In this document: positions 34,321 to 45,239 of the stretch, piece by piece
Layout of the letters: every line of letters starts with the position of its first letter
Numbering within the stretch: position 1 is the first letter of the stretch
Assembly (NCBI GenBank): GCA_050084985.1
Contig: JBITNC010000001.1
Location: forward strand, 40,052,001-40,116,000
Source: Nageia nagi
Taxonomy: Eukaryota > Pinophyta
DNA: 64,000 nucleotides
Reading direction: 5' to 3'
The notes under the pieces: generated by a model
Database searches by the model: none
Told to the model about the DNA's origin: nothing
What the model saw: the letters and a program-made list of their open reading frames with translations, nothing else
Made by a program: the position numbers and the translations under genes

Positions 34321-34843
34321 TGAAGGATTTGAACTAGATCTAAACAAATCCTCTAGGACCTTAGACTAGGAAACTCAAGTGTACACAAGATAACATTATC
34401 ACTCAAGATAACACATATAATTCTAAGAACATCATTCACATAATATGACACCAATATAATGTGGTTCCTCCCTCCTTGGGAGTACATCCACAACTAGTTC
34501 TCTTATTCTCAATCTATGTCTCTCTTACAACTATTCTCTAGCTCTCTCCTACACAACTAAGTAGAGTAATCTTACTCCAAGACTTAGATATGTTACAAGA
34601 GGAGAGGCCCTCTATTTATAGCTTTAGAGCACCTCCCTAACCTTCCTTTAACCCAAGGGTAAGGTTAGGGTTACATTAAATGTATCACTCAACTTCAACC
34701 TACCAACTAACCACTTTGGTAAAGTCAAAGTCTACATATTAAAGAATTCAATTAATCTCTTAAGGTATCTACATACCCTTAAGTGATTAATTGAATTTAC
34801 AAGGAGTTTAGATATTCACAATATTTCCTTACAAATTCTAACA
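34321..34843 (-). repeat. C2 5' LTR
   Basis: 523 bp, TGAAGG...TCTAACA on the + strand, nearly identical to 26335-26859. In minus orientation this is the promoter LTR. Confidence 0.95.
34610..34622 (-). promoter_or_regulatory. C2 LTR TATA box
   Basis: CTATAAATAGAGG-type box on the minus strand about 220 bases into the 5' LTR. The same box occurs in the 3' LTR and in the solo LTR at 63707, which supports it as the promoter of this family. Confidence 0.65.
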
Positions 34844-34848
34844 GCTAG
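34844..34848. repeat. Target-site duplication of C2, right copy
   Basis: GCTAG, identical to 26330-26334. Confidence 0.9.
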
Positions 34849-35990
34849 TTCATCCATATGAAACGTACAGAGGTCCATAGGAAAGAAGGTCGCTAACCAA
34901 TATGGACATGTCACCACTTGTAAGGTATGACCCATTGCCAGATAGGCATCCATAGCCTCGATGAGGATTAACCCCTCGATCCCGCTACAACCTTGCTCTA
35001 CTACTAGTCAGGCATCCATAGCCCTAGTAGAGGATATTGTAATCACCCAAGAATCATTGATATAATGTAGTAATTTTTTTTTTGTTTTGAATTTTGTCAT
35101 CTCTTTTCACCTCTTTTTTTTTTATATATATATAAAACTATCAAATGGTTATTGGGTTTGAGATGAAGCGAATAATAGGATGAACATGTAATACTTTCGC
35201 TCGAAATCATGCTCTTGTAACACCTCATTCTTGACTGTTTTAAGATTATTTAAATGTGAAGATGTGTATGAGTCCGTAATAACCTTAAGTGTATCATAGT
35301 CATGTTTGTTTACCAATCCAAAGTTTCAAGAATTTCATGATGAAGGTGGGTAAAGTCAATAAGAATATTAATTTCATAAACTATTTCTTTTACAATAAGT
35401 ATTAAACATATTTGTATAATGGTATGGAAGTGATCATGGATGATGTATAGTATATATGCCTTGATGAATTGTTAGAATATAATCTAATACTCAAATATTC
35501 CAACATAATGGGGGATGAATATGAGGTGGAAAAAGGGGAAGACATGGAAATGCAATAAACATATTATAACCTATTTCAAAATTAGATATGATCATTTTAG
35601 TTTTTAATCATATTTTGATGTTTGTGTGATTTCTAAATCATGTTTTAATGATTTTTTTTTTTTTTGATGGAGGGCAATTGCCCCAATGTGATCTATGTAA
35701 AACATGAGGAGATCAAAAGTAAGATGGGGGACAACTGCCCCAATGTGAACGATGTGGAGGAGATTGAATATCCTTATGCAAATAACATAATTCATCATTG
35801 TTTAATTGTGTGGAATGTATGTATGTATTTTGTAGATGATGTAAATTATTATCTATCAATCAAGGTATATCTACTTTAAGTCGTCTATCATCCATCAAAT
35901 CATGAAGGGCATGATTTAATTGGTGGCAATGTTTAGTATCATGCCCCAATTGATGATGATAAACATGATGTCCATACTTATCGTATTTTA
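34849..35990 (-). other. G1 interior downstream of the protease, non-coding
   Basis: About 1.1 kb where reverse transcriptase would be expected in an autonomous gypsy element. None is readable on the minus strand. Two internal near-copies of GGGCAATTGCCCCAATGTGA occur near 35673 and 35730, and two copies of AGGCATCCATAGCC near 34945 and 35010. Confidence 0.6.
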
Positions 35991-35995
35991 TTGAA

Positions 35996-36600
35996 TTAAG
36001 CTTTAGGTTTTATTTCATTATATTGATCTACCACTCTCTTAGGTTGTTTCGATGATTGCATTCCATCGATGTGATCATCTTTGGATTTTAATTTCCATCT
36101 CATATCTTTATGATTATGCCCTTGCCTAGCAAAGGTGGATAATGATTTCCCCTTTGAATTTAGCATAGGAGGTTTCATTTTTGATGATTTTATAATATTA
36201 TAATGTGAGTATGGATTTTCATCTCTTCGTACACAATGGAGTACTCCCTCATGAATATATTTTAGACAACCATGAAATGTAGATGAGACACATTCCATTT
36301 CTTGAATCCATGGTCTACCTAAAAGAATATTATATTGTTCAATGTTTCCTTCGATGATATATAATGATGTTTGTATCGTCTTACATCCAATAGTGATGGG
36401 TAACACTATCGACCCTATTGTTGAACATAAGGCATTATTAAATGCTTTATTTGTAATGATGGTAAAGAAATATGAGAGAAGGGAAGATTCAATTTGTGAT
36501 ATGCTGATGTAGATATGATAGTGACATTTGACCCTTCATCTATTAATATCCTTTTAACAATTTTACCATTTACTTTATCGATGACATGGAGAGGTGGATC
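35996..36600 (-). pseudogene. G1 retropepsin-like domain
   Basis: Minus-strand frames give VNGKIVKRILIDEGSNVTII near 36575-36505, where DEGS occupies the position of the D-T/S/G-G active site of plant gypsy proteases. About 35 codons later comes IIEGNIEQYNILLGRPWIQ (36340-36290) with the LLGRPW signature, and then SSTFHGCLKYIHEG. The two parts are out of frame or split by stops between 36505 and 36410. The Gly-to-Glu change at the active site would inactivate the enzyme. It follows Gag in the usual order; no polymerase follows. Confidence 0.8.
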
Positions 36601-36750
36601 TAACCCTTGAGGTCCCTTGTTTGGTTGTCTCTCATGGTCATAAAAAGAAATTATAGGCTATTGTACCAATGGAGGAACTTGCATTTTGGATTTTTGATTA
36701 TATGATATATCAATTTGTTTTTCTTGTATGTTTTGAGTTCTAATATCAAC

Positions 36751-39225
36751 TCAAACTATTCTTACAATAGGTTGATTACTTGGATTCCAGGTGGGTGTCA
36801 CTTGACTATAATTAGGTACAATAGATACTATATTTACTTGATATGAAGGAAGTGAGTCTTGATAATTTTTTAAATTTTGATCTGAAATAGAAGTATGGTC
36901 TTCAACTTCCAAGTTATTATCTTTGCTTGAATTTTGAGTTCTATTTCTCAATGCTAGACAATTTTTTGTACTATGACCTCTTTGATGGTGATAATTACAA
37001 TACTCATTTTTGTTATATTTTTCTTTTCTCATAATTTTTATTTCACCGTATTTAATCATGACCTTCTCAATTATAACTGCTTGAGTAATAACTTCTTCGA
37101 GAGTATTATATTGTTGGATTTGTAATATACTAGCTATAGGCCTTAAACAATTTTGACTAAATAATTTAACTAACTGCTCCTGAGGTAAGGTATAGGGCAT
37201 GCCATAGAGTATATCCTTCCATCATGAAACAAAGTCAACAATTGATTCATTCTGAGATTTTTTTAGTTCTACAAGATCCATAATAGAAGATTCCTCTTTG
37301 ATATAAATCCTAAAATGTTGTAGGAACAAGTTTGCCAATTGAGGAAATGAATAAATACTATGTCATGGTAAATTATTATACCATTCCAGGGCTTGGGCTG
37401 CAAGCATCATGGGGAACAAATGTAGCATCAAGTCCTCATCATTATAAATTAGGTAATTTGAAAACTTAAACCACCTTAAATGTTCCTTAGGATCCTTATT
37501 TCCTGTAAAAGGAATTATCTTAGGCATTTCAAAGTTGTAAGGTAATTTCTTCTTAGGGACACTCGGATGGATGGGCTCATTGCAAATATTATCATATGTC
37601 AACTTCTTGAACCTTGATATGTTCATTTCTTTATTCATGAAATCCTTCATGAAATCCTCTAATTCATTATCTGTCCAACTACTCTAAGGATGTTTTCGGT
37701 ATCTTCTATGATTGGTATTTCTTTCTGACTTTAGGTTTGAATTATAAGATTCATCATCAGAAGAAGATCTTGACAACAATGAAGATGGTAATGATGGAAG
37801 CTTAGAAGGTAAATGATGCCCTTGCATTAGGTTTCTAAGAGTTGTAGATGGTTGTACTTTATTTTGTTGAGACTTCTCATGAAGTAACCAACTATCTCGA
37901 ACTTCTTGTTTTACCTTATCAAAAATTTGTCGTTGTTTGTTAAGCTTTTGCTTTTCTTTTTCTTTGAGTTCTATATTCTTTTCTTTAAGTTTGGCTTCCT
38001 CTTCTAACTTACTTTGAACATCTTCATATCTTTTACTAAAGTTTATAATTTCTTCATAATCTCTCTCTATGTGTTTTCTCTTTGCCTCCAACTCTGCAAA
38101 AGAGGGTATCTCTCCTACCTTGAATTGTTTAGCTAAAGCTTTTCTACATTTTTCTTACGATGAGGGTTTCTCATAGGAGTAAGGATCATAGAAGAATTTG
38201 TTTGAGATCTTACATTGAGGAGTTGTTTGTGAGGTTCTTACTGAATACAAGGTCATTCTATCAAAATCTTCCATACAAGACCTAGCCCTATGAAGTGTTT
38301 TTTGATAGGTGGGGTCAGTTATCCTAGCTTGTGAAGAGGGGCTTTGAGGTTGATAATCTAAACTCTCAAGAGGCAATTCTCTTTGTTGATTAGAGAAAGA
38401 GTCTTGATATCTCCATACTTGGTAATTAAGAGGTGATGATAATTGCACCTAAGCATGACTCTTTTAGTTTGCATAAGTTTTTACATCATGCTTTTGTCTC
38501 ATCTCTTCTTGTCTCATTTTGTCGACAAACTCATTGAAGGTTTTGTCATGTTAATCGTGAGAAGAACATGCTTGTTGTTGTTTATGGGATTCCCTTTGCA
38601 AAATATTCTTAGCTTTTTCATCATAGAAAATATTCCTAAGTAATTTATTTGTTGTAGGGCTATCTTCTTTATCACATTCCCAATTTTTCATCAAGCTAGT
38701 TTGATATTTTGAAGGTATTTTTAGTGGGTTCGAACAACATTCATCCTCATAAAACTTTGTATCATTATCATGATGTGTTGTTTCCCCACATGGATGTTCA
38801 TTCCTAAGCTCATGTGTGTTAGCTTTGGAAATTTTATTTTTATATTTTTCATTTCTTTGTGATTGAAATTCTTGAGATTCAATAATACAATCTATGGATT
38901 TTTTAATTCTTATGTGAGGCTCTTCAATTTCTACCTGTGATGAGAGTGAACAAGTTTCATCCTTGAACTCAAGAATATTATGAGGTTCATGGGAATCAAT
39001 AGAAGGTCTTGTAGCCTCTAGAAGGGGAGGAGAATGAAATTGCAATTCTGAAGAATGCTCTGAAAGATCCTCAAGATTCATGTCAAACTCCTCTTCTTTA
39101 ATATCATATTCATACCAAGGTTGGGGTGAAGACATCAAGGTATCTAACTCTAGGAGGTCATATGATTTAGCATAGGATGTTGCATCAAGGCTTTTGGCAT
39201 TAATATTCGATTCATCCCTTAGCAA
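36751..39225 (-). pseudogene. G1 Gag pseudogene
   Basis: One minus-strand frame can be followed for about 825 codons from 39225 to 36751, interrupted only by point stops (near 38551, 38464, 38449, 38155, 37684, 37363 and 37220). The N-terminal third is acidic and Ser-rich. 38091-37684 is a Glu/Lys-rich coiled coil. 37560-37220 is the capsid domain (IPFTGNKDPKEHLRWF, MLAAQALEWYNNLP). The knuckle CNYHHQRGHSTKNC near 36998-36957 is a CHHC variant common in plant Tat/Athila-like Gags. Gag builds the particle. Frame continuity suggests recent decay. Confidence 0.88.
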
Positions 39226-39311
39226 ATTGGATTCATTAGGTTCGATAGTCTCGAAAGGAGATGCACAACAAGATTTTAATTTGATGAGATGTGTCGATGA
39301 GTTTTCAATCT

Positions 39312-39629
39312 TTATGATGGGCTCATTATTTTAGTGTCAAACTCATCCCATGATGAGGGTGAAGGAATGGAAGAACTATACTCTAGCTCTTCATGGGATC
39401 TAACAAGGCTTTCTGAGGATTGAAGAAGAGGTATGGTACATTGTTCTATCTCTGCTAAGTATGATAAAAGCTTTTCAATGTCAATATAAAAATCATTCTT
39501 CACAACCTTAGAAGTATAATAAGTATCTAAGGTTGACTTGTCAAGATGTGACCATAGTCTCTGTATTTTTGGTTTTACTTTGACAGAAAATGGAACATAA
39601 TTTAAAAGTGCAACCAAAACAAACCTCAT
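39312..39629 (-). pseudogene. Possible upstream part of G1 Gag
   Basis: 105 open codons immediately upstream of, and in a different frame from, the main Gag frame (39225). The peptide is acidic and Ser-rich toward its end (SSESLVRSHEELEYSSSIPS), resembling the composition of the Gag N-terminus that follows. It may be the true Gag start separated by a frameshift near 39260, or a short leader peptide. No domain is visible. Confidence 0.45.
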
Positions 39630-39896
39630 AATGATAAAATTCCTTTAAGGCCTTATAAAATACATTTAAACAAGTAAAATACATTTATGCATACTACCCT
39701 CCCAAACATTCATGTCCATTTACTTATCTTATTTTAATGTGATACAATCAAAGTTTATTTTAAATGAATCTTGACCTTAATAAACCCCGTTGTTCTTTTT
39801 AATTATAATGCGATTCATTATCTAACCTCTTAATGATGTTCATTAACTCCTTCCAGCTGTGGAAGTTTTATATGTGATAAATTTTCTCTTCTTACT

Positions 39897-40382
39897 AGTC
39901 ACATATCTCTTCGACCTCCAATGGAGTGGTAAGAGCAGACTTAGTAAAAAGCCATTAAGTGTAGATAAATTAATTAAGTGAGGTTCAATTACTCCTCCAA
40001 GAGTCACATATCCCTTCGACCTCCAATGGAGTGGTAAGGGCAGACATATTTAAGAGTTTTAATGTGAAGTATATTTCCAAAATGAAATGTGAATAAATTT
40101 TACCTCTTTCACTTAACTTATTTCTGATCACTTAGGATCGCTTGAAGCGCAAAAATGAGAGCATACTTTGTTAAGTGAAAGTACTTAGTGTATTCGAATC
40201 CCTCCAATTCATTAACCTTTTAATATGATTTATACTACCCAAAACTCGATTTATTTTCCTTAAGTTCATTTCTTTTAATGTGATTCATTTACTCCTTCCA
40301 ATTGTGGAAGTATTATGTGTAGTAAATTACCTCCTCTTACTAGTCACATATCCCTTCGACCTCCAATGGAGTGGTAAGGGCA
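39897..40382. repeat. Repeats in the G1 5' leader
   Basis: A ~41-bp module, AGTCACATATCCCTTCGACC then TCCAATGGAGTGGTAAGGGC, occurs at 39897, 40002 and 40342. Associated modules (TCCTTCCA-TGTGGAAGT at 39850 and 40285; GAAGCGCAAA-GAGAGCATA at 40144 and 40504) show that a larger unit of about 440 bp was duplicated. Confidence 0.9.
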
Positions 40383-40767
40383 AAATTGGTAAGAGGTCAT
40401 TATGTGTGGGTAAATTAGCCAAATTAATGATAGTGTGAATGTGAAAGAAAAGAAGAATTAATTACTCCTTATCAGGTCTATTCTGGTCACCTTAGATCAC
40501 ACGAAGCGCAAAGGGAGAGCATAAGTAGACAAGATAAAAAGTATTAATGTGTACGTACCCTTCACCCAAAACATGAAAATAAATACATAACATTATACAT
40601 AAAGTAAAAAAATAAAAAAAAATGCATTTAATCTTTTCTACCCGTTCTTATATGCATTCTAGGCAAAGGAATCACATTCAAAAGTATCCTTCCATTTTAA
40701 CAACATATTATGTATTTTATTTTATTTTTTTAGAAATAACAAAAGGAGACAAAATGACCTGGAGTAT

Positions 40768-40918
40768 GAGTCATCGGCATTTAGACAGAGGTTGCTGGTG
40801 TTTATTCTGAGTCATCGGCGTTCAATTCTAGTCGCTGGCATTTAGTCTGGATTACTTTGTAAATCGCTGGCATTCCTTTTGAGTCATCGACGTTCGATTC
40901 CAGTCACTAGCATTTTTG
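40768..40918. repeat. GAGTCATCGGCGTT repeats between G1 leader and primer site
   Basis: Three GAGTCATCGxCxTT modules (40768, 40808, 40880) alternate with TCGCTGGCATT-like modules (40787, 40831, 40863, 40906). A related GAGTCATCGATGATT plus CGCTGGCGACC arrangement occurs inside the LTR near 41636-41668. Confidence 0.75.
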
Positions 40919-41044
40919 CAACAGATTTCCTAAAATGCACAGAATGCAAAATTTGAAGTTAGTATATGGAGAAATTCAAATAAACCAAATAATAAAAAGG
41001 TAAAATTGTTATAAACAAAAAACCTCCCTATCAATAATGGAAGG

Positions 41045-41062
41045 GCCCTCCTTCTAGCGCCA
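41045..41062 (-). other. G1 primer binding site
   Basis: On the minus strand TGGCGCTAGAAGGAGGG begins three bases after the end of the 5' LTR. It starts with the TGG complementary to a tRNA CCA end; the tRNA was not identified. Confidence 0.7.
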
Positions 41063-41065
41063 GAA

Positions 41066-41957
41066 TGTTGCAATAAAAATAGAGCTGGAATGTAGAATAA
41101 CATAAAATACAATTATTCTTAAATCTTCACTGAACCTCAAATTATGTAAAATAGATAGAAATGCTATAATTGTAAATTGATATTGATTTTTAGCTCAAAC
41201 TACAATTTACCCTTGGAAGGGACTTTTACAAATGCCATTTGCCAAAATGAAGGTATTAGATCTTCATTATTTTTGATTTGCTTGTTTCTCTCCTTGATAT
41301 GAACAACCTGTAAATCCTATACACATGCAAAATACAATAACATCAAAGCATCTATGTATGACATGTATTGAATTGAAACTAGCATAAAACAATAAAAGGT
41401 ATGAGCTCACAAGATTTTGGTAGCATTACCCTACTTCAAAAATGGGTCAAGATTCTCTCTCTATTGCTTTGTATTGGCTTATATTTATAGATTTTGGATG
41501 AGATGTTCCAAGGCTGGTAAGGGGAAGTGAAAAGCCACCGTAGGTCATAACTGACCCCCTCTATCCACATCATCTTGGAAGAATGAAATATTTCAACTTT
41601 CTCTCGCTATTTTGGTTTCTTGTTCGGCTATTACAGAGTCATCGATGATTGCTAGGCGAACGCTGGCGACCATCCTAAAATGTCGATGTTTATTTTGGGT
41701 CGTCGGTGACTGGTTTTCAATTTTTATAACAATATTAAAATGACCACCAAATAGTAAATTTTTATCGAAAAGGGGTCATGTGATCACTCGTTTTGCATGT
41801 ACTCAATGAGAGATATCCAATAATGGAGTTTTCAAGCTTGTTTGAGGCTTGTATAAAGAGTTATGATTAGTTTAGTATGATATATGTTAAAAAGATACTT
41901 ATTTTATTTATTTATATGTTGTTAAACTAGATGTAGGATTTATTTTGAGTGTCTACA
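41066..41957 (-). repeat. G1 5' LTR
   Basis: 892 bp, the promoter LTR in minus orientation. A TATA-like CTATAAATAT lies at 41481-41490 on the minus strand. About 95% identical to the 3' LTR by hand alignment. Confidence 0.93.
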
Positions 41958-41962
41958 AATAT
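41958..41962. repeat. Target-site duplication of G1, right copy
   Basis: AATAT, identical to 21979-21983. Confidence 0.85.
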
Positions 41963-42099
41963 TATCAATATGTTATAATTTGCATCTGAGTGACATCTAT
42001 GTTGCACCCCAATTACATCTTATTCACTTGAATGTTTTTAATCTAGAAATCCTTTTCTCAACCCAAAGGTGGACTGAGTACTAGTGACTTGATCTAGAT

Positions 42100-42545
42100 T
42101 AAGCTGGTGATCATTTGCAAGATCCTTTATTTGTCTTTTTTCTCTAACTTAATTTTGGGTTGGATGACCTATAAGGGCTATTCTCTTTATTTCCTTAGTA
42201 ATATCAAGATTCATATAGAATATTGCTTCTTTCATTCTTGACCACTACTTTTTCACTTTCTCAATTGAAATAAGTGAACCAATTCCTTTAGTAATGCTAT
42301 TAAGGATACTAGGAGTCCAATATTCCATTGGGAGATCCAAGAGTGAAACCCATGTGGGTATTAGATCAAAATTTTCCTTCTATGGGAAGAATCCTTTAAT
42401 ACCATTATTTCAAAACCAAAACCTTCCTACCAAGGAACCAAGGCTCTAAGTACATAACCTTCTGCTTATCTTCCTCACATTCAAATTTGAAAAGTAAAAA
42501 CTCACTTGGAAGAGCCACTAATTCCACCTTGTCTCTTGTGCACCA
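42100..42545 (-). pseudogene. DUF4283 pseudogene, C-terminal part, interrupted by the chromodomain element
   Basis: Minus strand from 42545 reads RDKVELVALPSEFLLFKFEC, EEDKQKVMYLEPWFLGRKVL and, after a frame change, TWVSLLDLPMEYWTPSILNS, TKGIGSLISI and WSRMKEAIFYMNLD: a nearly complete DUF4283 domain. Its upstream part lies 10 kb away at 52625-52884, and the CACCA at both junctions is the target duplication. DUF4283 occurs in plant retroelement ORF1-like proteins with presumed nucleic-acid binding. Stops (for example after VKK near 42240) and a frameshift make it a pseudogene. It resembles the R2 copy but is clearly diverged from it. Confidence 0.78.
42541..42545. repeat. Target-site duplication of the chromodomain element, left copy
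   Basis: CACCA, identical to 52625-52629. Confidence 0.85.
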
Positions 42546-43957
42546 TGTAGTATTCCCAAATATTAGCATCTCACTCACTCCAACACAAGGAAGTGGGATG
42601 CCTATCCTCATTGTGTTCTTTTAGCTATTTAGGAGTATTTTAGTAATTTTAGAGTCAATTTGGGAATATTATGATAATCTTGAAAATATTATAGTCCTTT
42701 TCTATGTTAAATTCCATTTAGAGGCTCTCCAACATGGGATGTTGGATTATATGATTCATTTATTATTATTTTAATTAGAAATATTATTTGTAATTATATG
42801 ATCCACTTAAGGATGCCAAATAATGTTGTAATTTGTAATACCAGGGAAAATAATATTTGTAAATGCAATATTAGTCTCTTTTAGCGAAGTGTTACATATA
42901 TTGGCCTTGATGAGTTGTAATTTGGTATCATGAGGCACTTAGAAGCCTCCTAATATAATTTAGCTCCCCTCTAAACTGGATGCTCCACTAGAGGTAGAGC
43001 ATGATGATTCCAAGAAGGTGAAAATGATCTTGAAGCATAAAAGATACCAAGAGGGAGACATTACATCTATAAGAGTAATCTAGCACTGTTGGATAAAGAA
43101 TTATGGGTCCCAAGGTACCCATGATGTGATTCTCACCATAAGGTTGAATTTGGAACCTACAACTTGATCTTGAGAACCCTAATGCATCTTGGATAGGTGC
43201 AAGAAAAGGAGGTCTAACAAAGGCTATAAAAGGAAGATATTTGGACTCATTTACATATGTGTGATTATTATTTCTCTCTTTTACACTAGATGTAGGGCAT
43301 TATATATCTTCCTACCCTTGTGGATGAAAACCCACCTAGAGGTACTTGAAGTCTTGGAAAGCTTTAAGATTTAACATATTGTTACTTTGAGGAATAACAT
43401 CCTAAAAAGGACATAACTAGTTATCCAAGGGTGTTGGAATTACCTTGTCTTATCTTAACAATGCTAGTGAGACCTTGGAATCTCCACCACAACTAATTGG
43501 AGGAGGAAACCCTGGTGCAAGCCTTTCTAGTACTGAGGATTTATTTATTTAAAAAAGCATAAAGATCTATGGAATCATCCCTAGGGAACTCTTTCTCTAG
43601 AAGTAAATACATGTAATTTCATTTTCATTGCAATATTATTCAATTACATTTGTGGCATAATATTCTTTGTTATTTGTGAGATCTTACCCTAGTAGCCTAG
43701 GCATTGGAGGTTAAGGGTTTATTTATGAGTTTATGCACTTGCTACTAGATGTTGGGTCATCCTTGGCCTAGAAATTGAATTTAAAGCACTAAAATATTGC
43801 TTTTGAGGTTGGACTTCTTCATATTTTTAGTGTGATTAGGTAATTTTGGATATTTGAAGTGCATGAACAACTTGATTATGATTTTATATGAAATTTAGTA
43901 ATTTTTTTTTATCCCTATTCGAGAGATTACATATCAACCTTAGTTTGGAATATTTCA
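42546..43957 (+). repeat. Left (5') LTR of the chromodomain element
   Basis: About 1412 bp, starting TGTAGTATTC and ending ATATTTCA. It aligns with 51246-52624; long shared runs include AGGCTCTCCAACATGGGATG and CTACCCTTGTGGATGAAAAC. Confidence 0.88.
43225..43232 (+). promoter_or_regulatory. TATA box in the left LTR
   Basis: TATAAAAG in GGCTATAAAAGGAAGAT; the same place in the right LTR (51904-51911) has GGATATAAAAGGAGGAT. Conservation between LTRs supports promoter function in the parent element. Confidence 0.6.
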
Positions 43958-43958
43958 A

Positions 43959-43970
43959 TGGTATCAATGA
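43959..43970 (+). other. Degraded initiator-Met primer site
   Basis: TGGTATCAATGA two bases after the LTR end; the first eight bases match the plant initiator-Met site TGGTATCAGAGC used by chromoviruses. Confidence 0.65.
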
Positions 43971-44429
43971 TAAGATCTAACACACCTATTGGGCAAGGAA
44001 AAATTTTGATTGATAATAAATGGCAAATGCTTCCAAAGAAGTGGATCTAAATTAGAGATCTGGTCCATAAATATTTAAGGAGGATCATGTGACATTGAGA
44101 GATAATGGTGATACATTTAACATCAAATTAGGGATTTGTTATAATAAAAACTCTATGTAGGGATCATGATTATAAGGGAATATTATGGAATCCTTATATC
44201 ATGATAAAAACCCCTTATTTATTCCAAAAGAAAAACTTGAGCACAAGAAGGCAATGATGAGTAACCTAGTCCAGGAATACTTGGATCAATTTGAGGAGAT
44301 TTGAAAGATTGTGCCTTTCCAAAGTTTTTGGGAAATAAAAAGACAAGAAGCATTGGATCACAAATATTCACATGGAATGATGCATGATCCCACTTTCAAT
44401 GGGAGTGATCTAGTACTAGAAAGAGCTTG
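43971..44429 (+). other. Leader and remnant of Gag start, chromodomain element
   Basis: No intact frame. A + strand stretch near 44228-44305 reads EKLEHKKAMMSNLVQEYLDQFEE and could be the beginning of Gag. The sequence stops abruptly at 44430, where CACTACTACA begins. Confidence 0.4.
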
Positions 44430-44660
44430 CACTACTACATTTTAGCGATTTTACGTGATGCATCATAAAATTACATTTTGATGTCATGATGCAATATGCA
44501 TCATTATTTTGCATGTCTATGTTAATCTAGATAAAACCATTTTTTGATGCATTACTTTATGTATTGAATGATGTATTGCTTGATGCATTATTTGACAAAT
44601 TTTAGTGTGTTAAGCAATGTATCAAGTGATACATGGAACAAAAAAAAAGGTGTGGATCAT
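44430..44660. mobile_element. Possible CACTA-type transposon end
   Basis: CACTACTACATTTTAGCGAT at 44430 has the form of a CACTA (En/Spm) terminal inverted repeat. It is followed by clustered TGATGCAT/ATGCATCA motifs (44457, 44488, 44499, 44535, 44567 and 44577), like the subterminal repeats of that superfamily. The opposite end was not found; TAGTAGTG at 44858-44865 is in the right orientation, but its flanking triplet (TGT) does not match TTG on the left. Confidence 0.4.
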
Positions 44661-45239
44661 GCACACAGATCTGGCATGATCTGCTATCAACCATTGATGC
44701 ATTCCCTTGATCAACGATGGAGTTTTAATGGTGGGTATGATGTAATTTATGAGTAAATAAGAGAGTTTTCCCTTTATAAGGGTATTTTTAAGGATACAAG
44801 GCTATATTTTTAGTGATACAAGTTTGTAGGAGTTGAAGACAAGTTGGAGAATGTATATAGTAGTGTGTATATGCATTTTGGCATGATGGCATGATAAATA
44901 ATGATGAAGATGAGAGAAAAAAATAAAATAAAGATAAAGACATGATGGCATGATAGTGTGATGAGGATGCATGCCACACAAAAGAAAAGATAGGGCTAGT
45001 GTTATCGACAAGTGATGATAAAGATAGAACATGATGGTGATGGAAGATGAGTTGATTGCTATCCTACCCTACAATCTCCTCTAGTGGATTATTGTAAAAG
45101 AGGATTAGGATCTAGTATCAACTTCAAGATGATAAGATCACAAACAAGATTGATGACTAATGCAAGTGGTGATGATATGATGAAAATATGTGATAACACT
45201 AGAGCCAAAATGATAAGACAAAGTCAAGGGTAAGGAATC
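44661..45239. other. Spacer with short repeats
   Basis: No gene supported. The motif GGCATGATGGCATGATA recurs near 44880 and 44943. The sequence grades into the C-terminal end of the minus-strand gag relic. Confidence 0.4.

Larger units (their letters stand above)
26335..34843 (-). mobile_element. C2: young Ty1/copia retrotransposon nested in G1
   Basis: LTRs of 525 and 523 bp differ at about four positions plus a 2-bp indel. A GCTAG duplication flanks the element, an initiator-Met primer site lies next to the right LTR and a purine tract next to the left LTR. Gag, zinc knuckle, protease, integrase, reverse transcriptase and RNase H occur in copia order on the minus strand from 31515 to 27611. 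Four stops and one frameshift interrupt the polyprotein. The leader between primer site and gag (2.8 kb) is unusually long for copia. This was the last insertion in this nest. Confidence 0.96.
21984..41957 (-). mobile_element. G1: gag-only Ty3/gypsy-like LTR retrotransposon, split by C2
   Basis: Two 892-bp LTRs (TGTTGCA...TCTACA on the + strand) flank the element, with a perfect 5-bp target duplication, a primer site next to the right LTR and a purine tract next to the left LTR. This fixes the orientation as minus. Without the nested copia the element is about 11.5 kb. It encodes a Gag with a CHHC knuckle and part of a protease, but I see no reverse transcriptase, RNase H or integrase in the remaining ~4.6 kb. 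This fits a non-autonomous, gag-carrying element (TR-GAG type) that needs enzymes from a partner. Confidence 0.9.

Noticed and set aside
44857-44865. TAGTAGTG as the right end of a 435-bp CACTA-type element starting at 44430
   Set aside because: The flanking triplets (TTG left, TGT right) do not match and only eight terminal bases pair, so I kept only the left end as a candidate.
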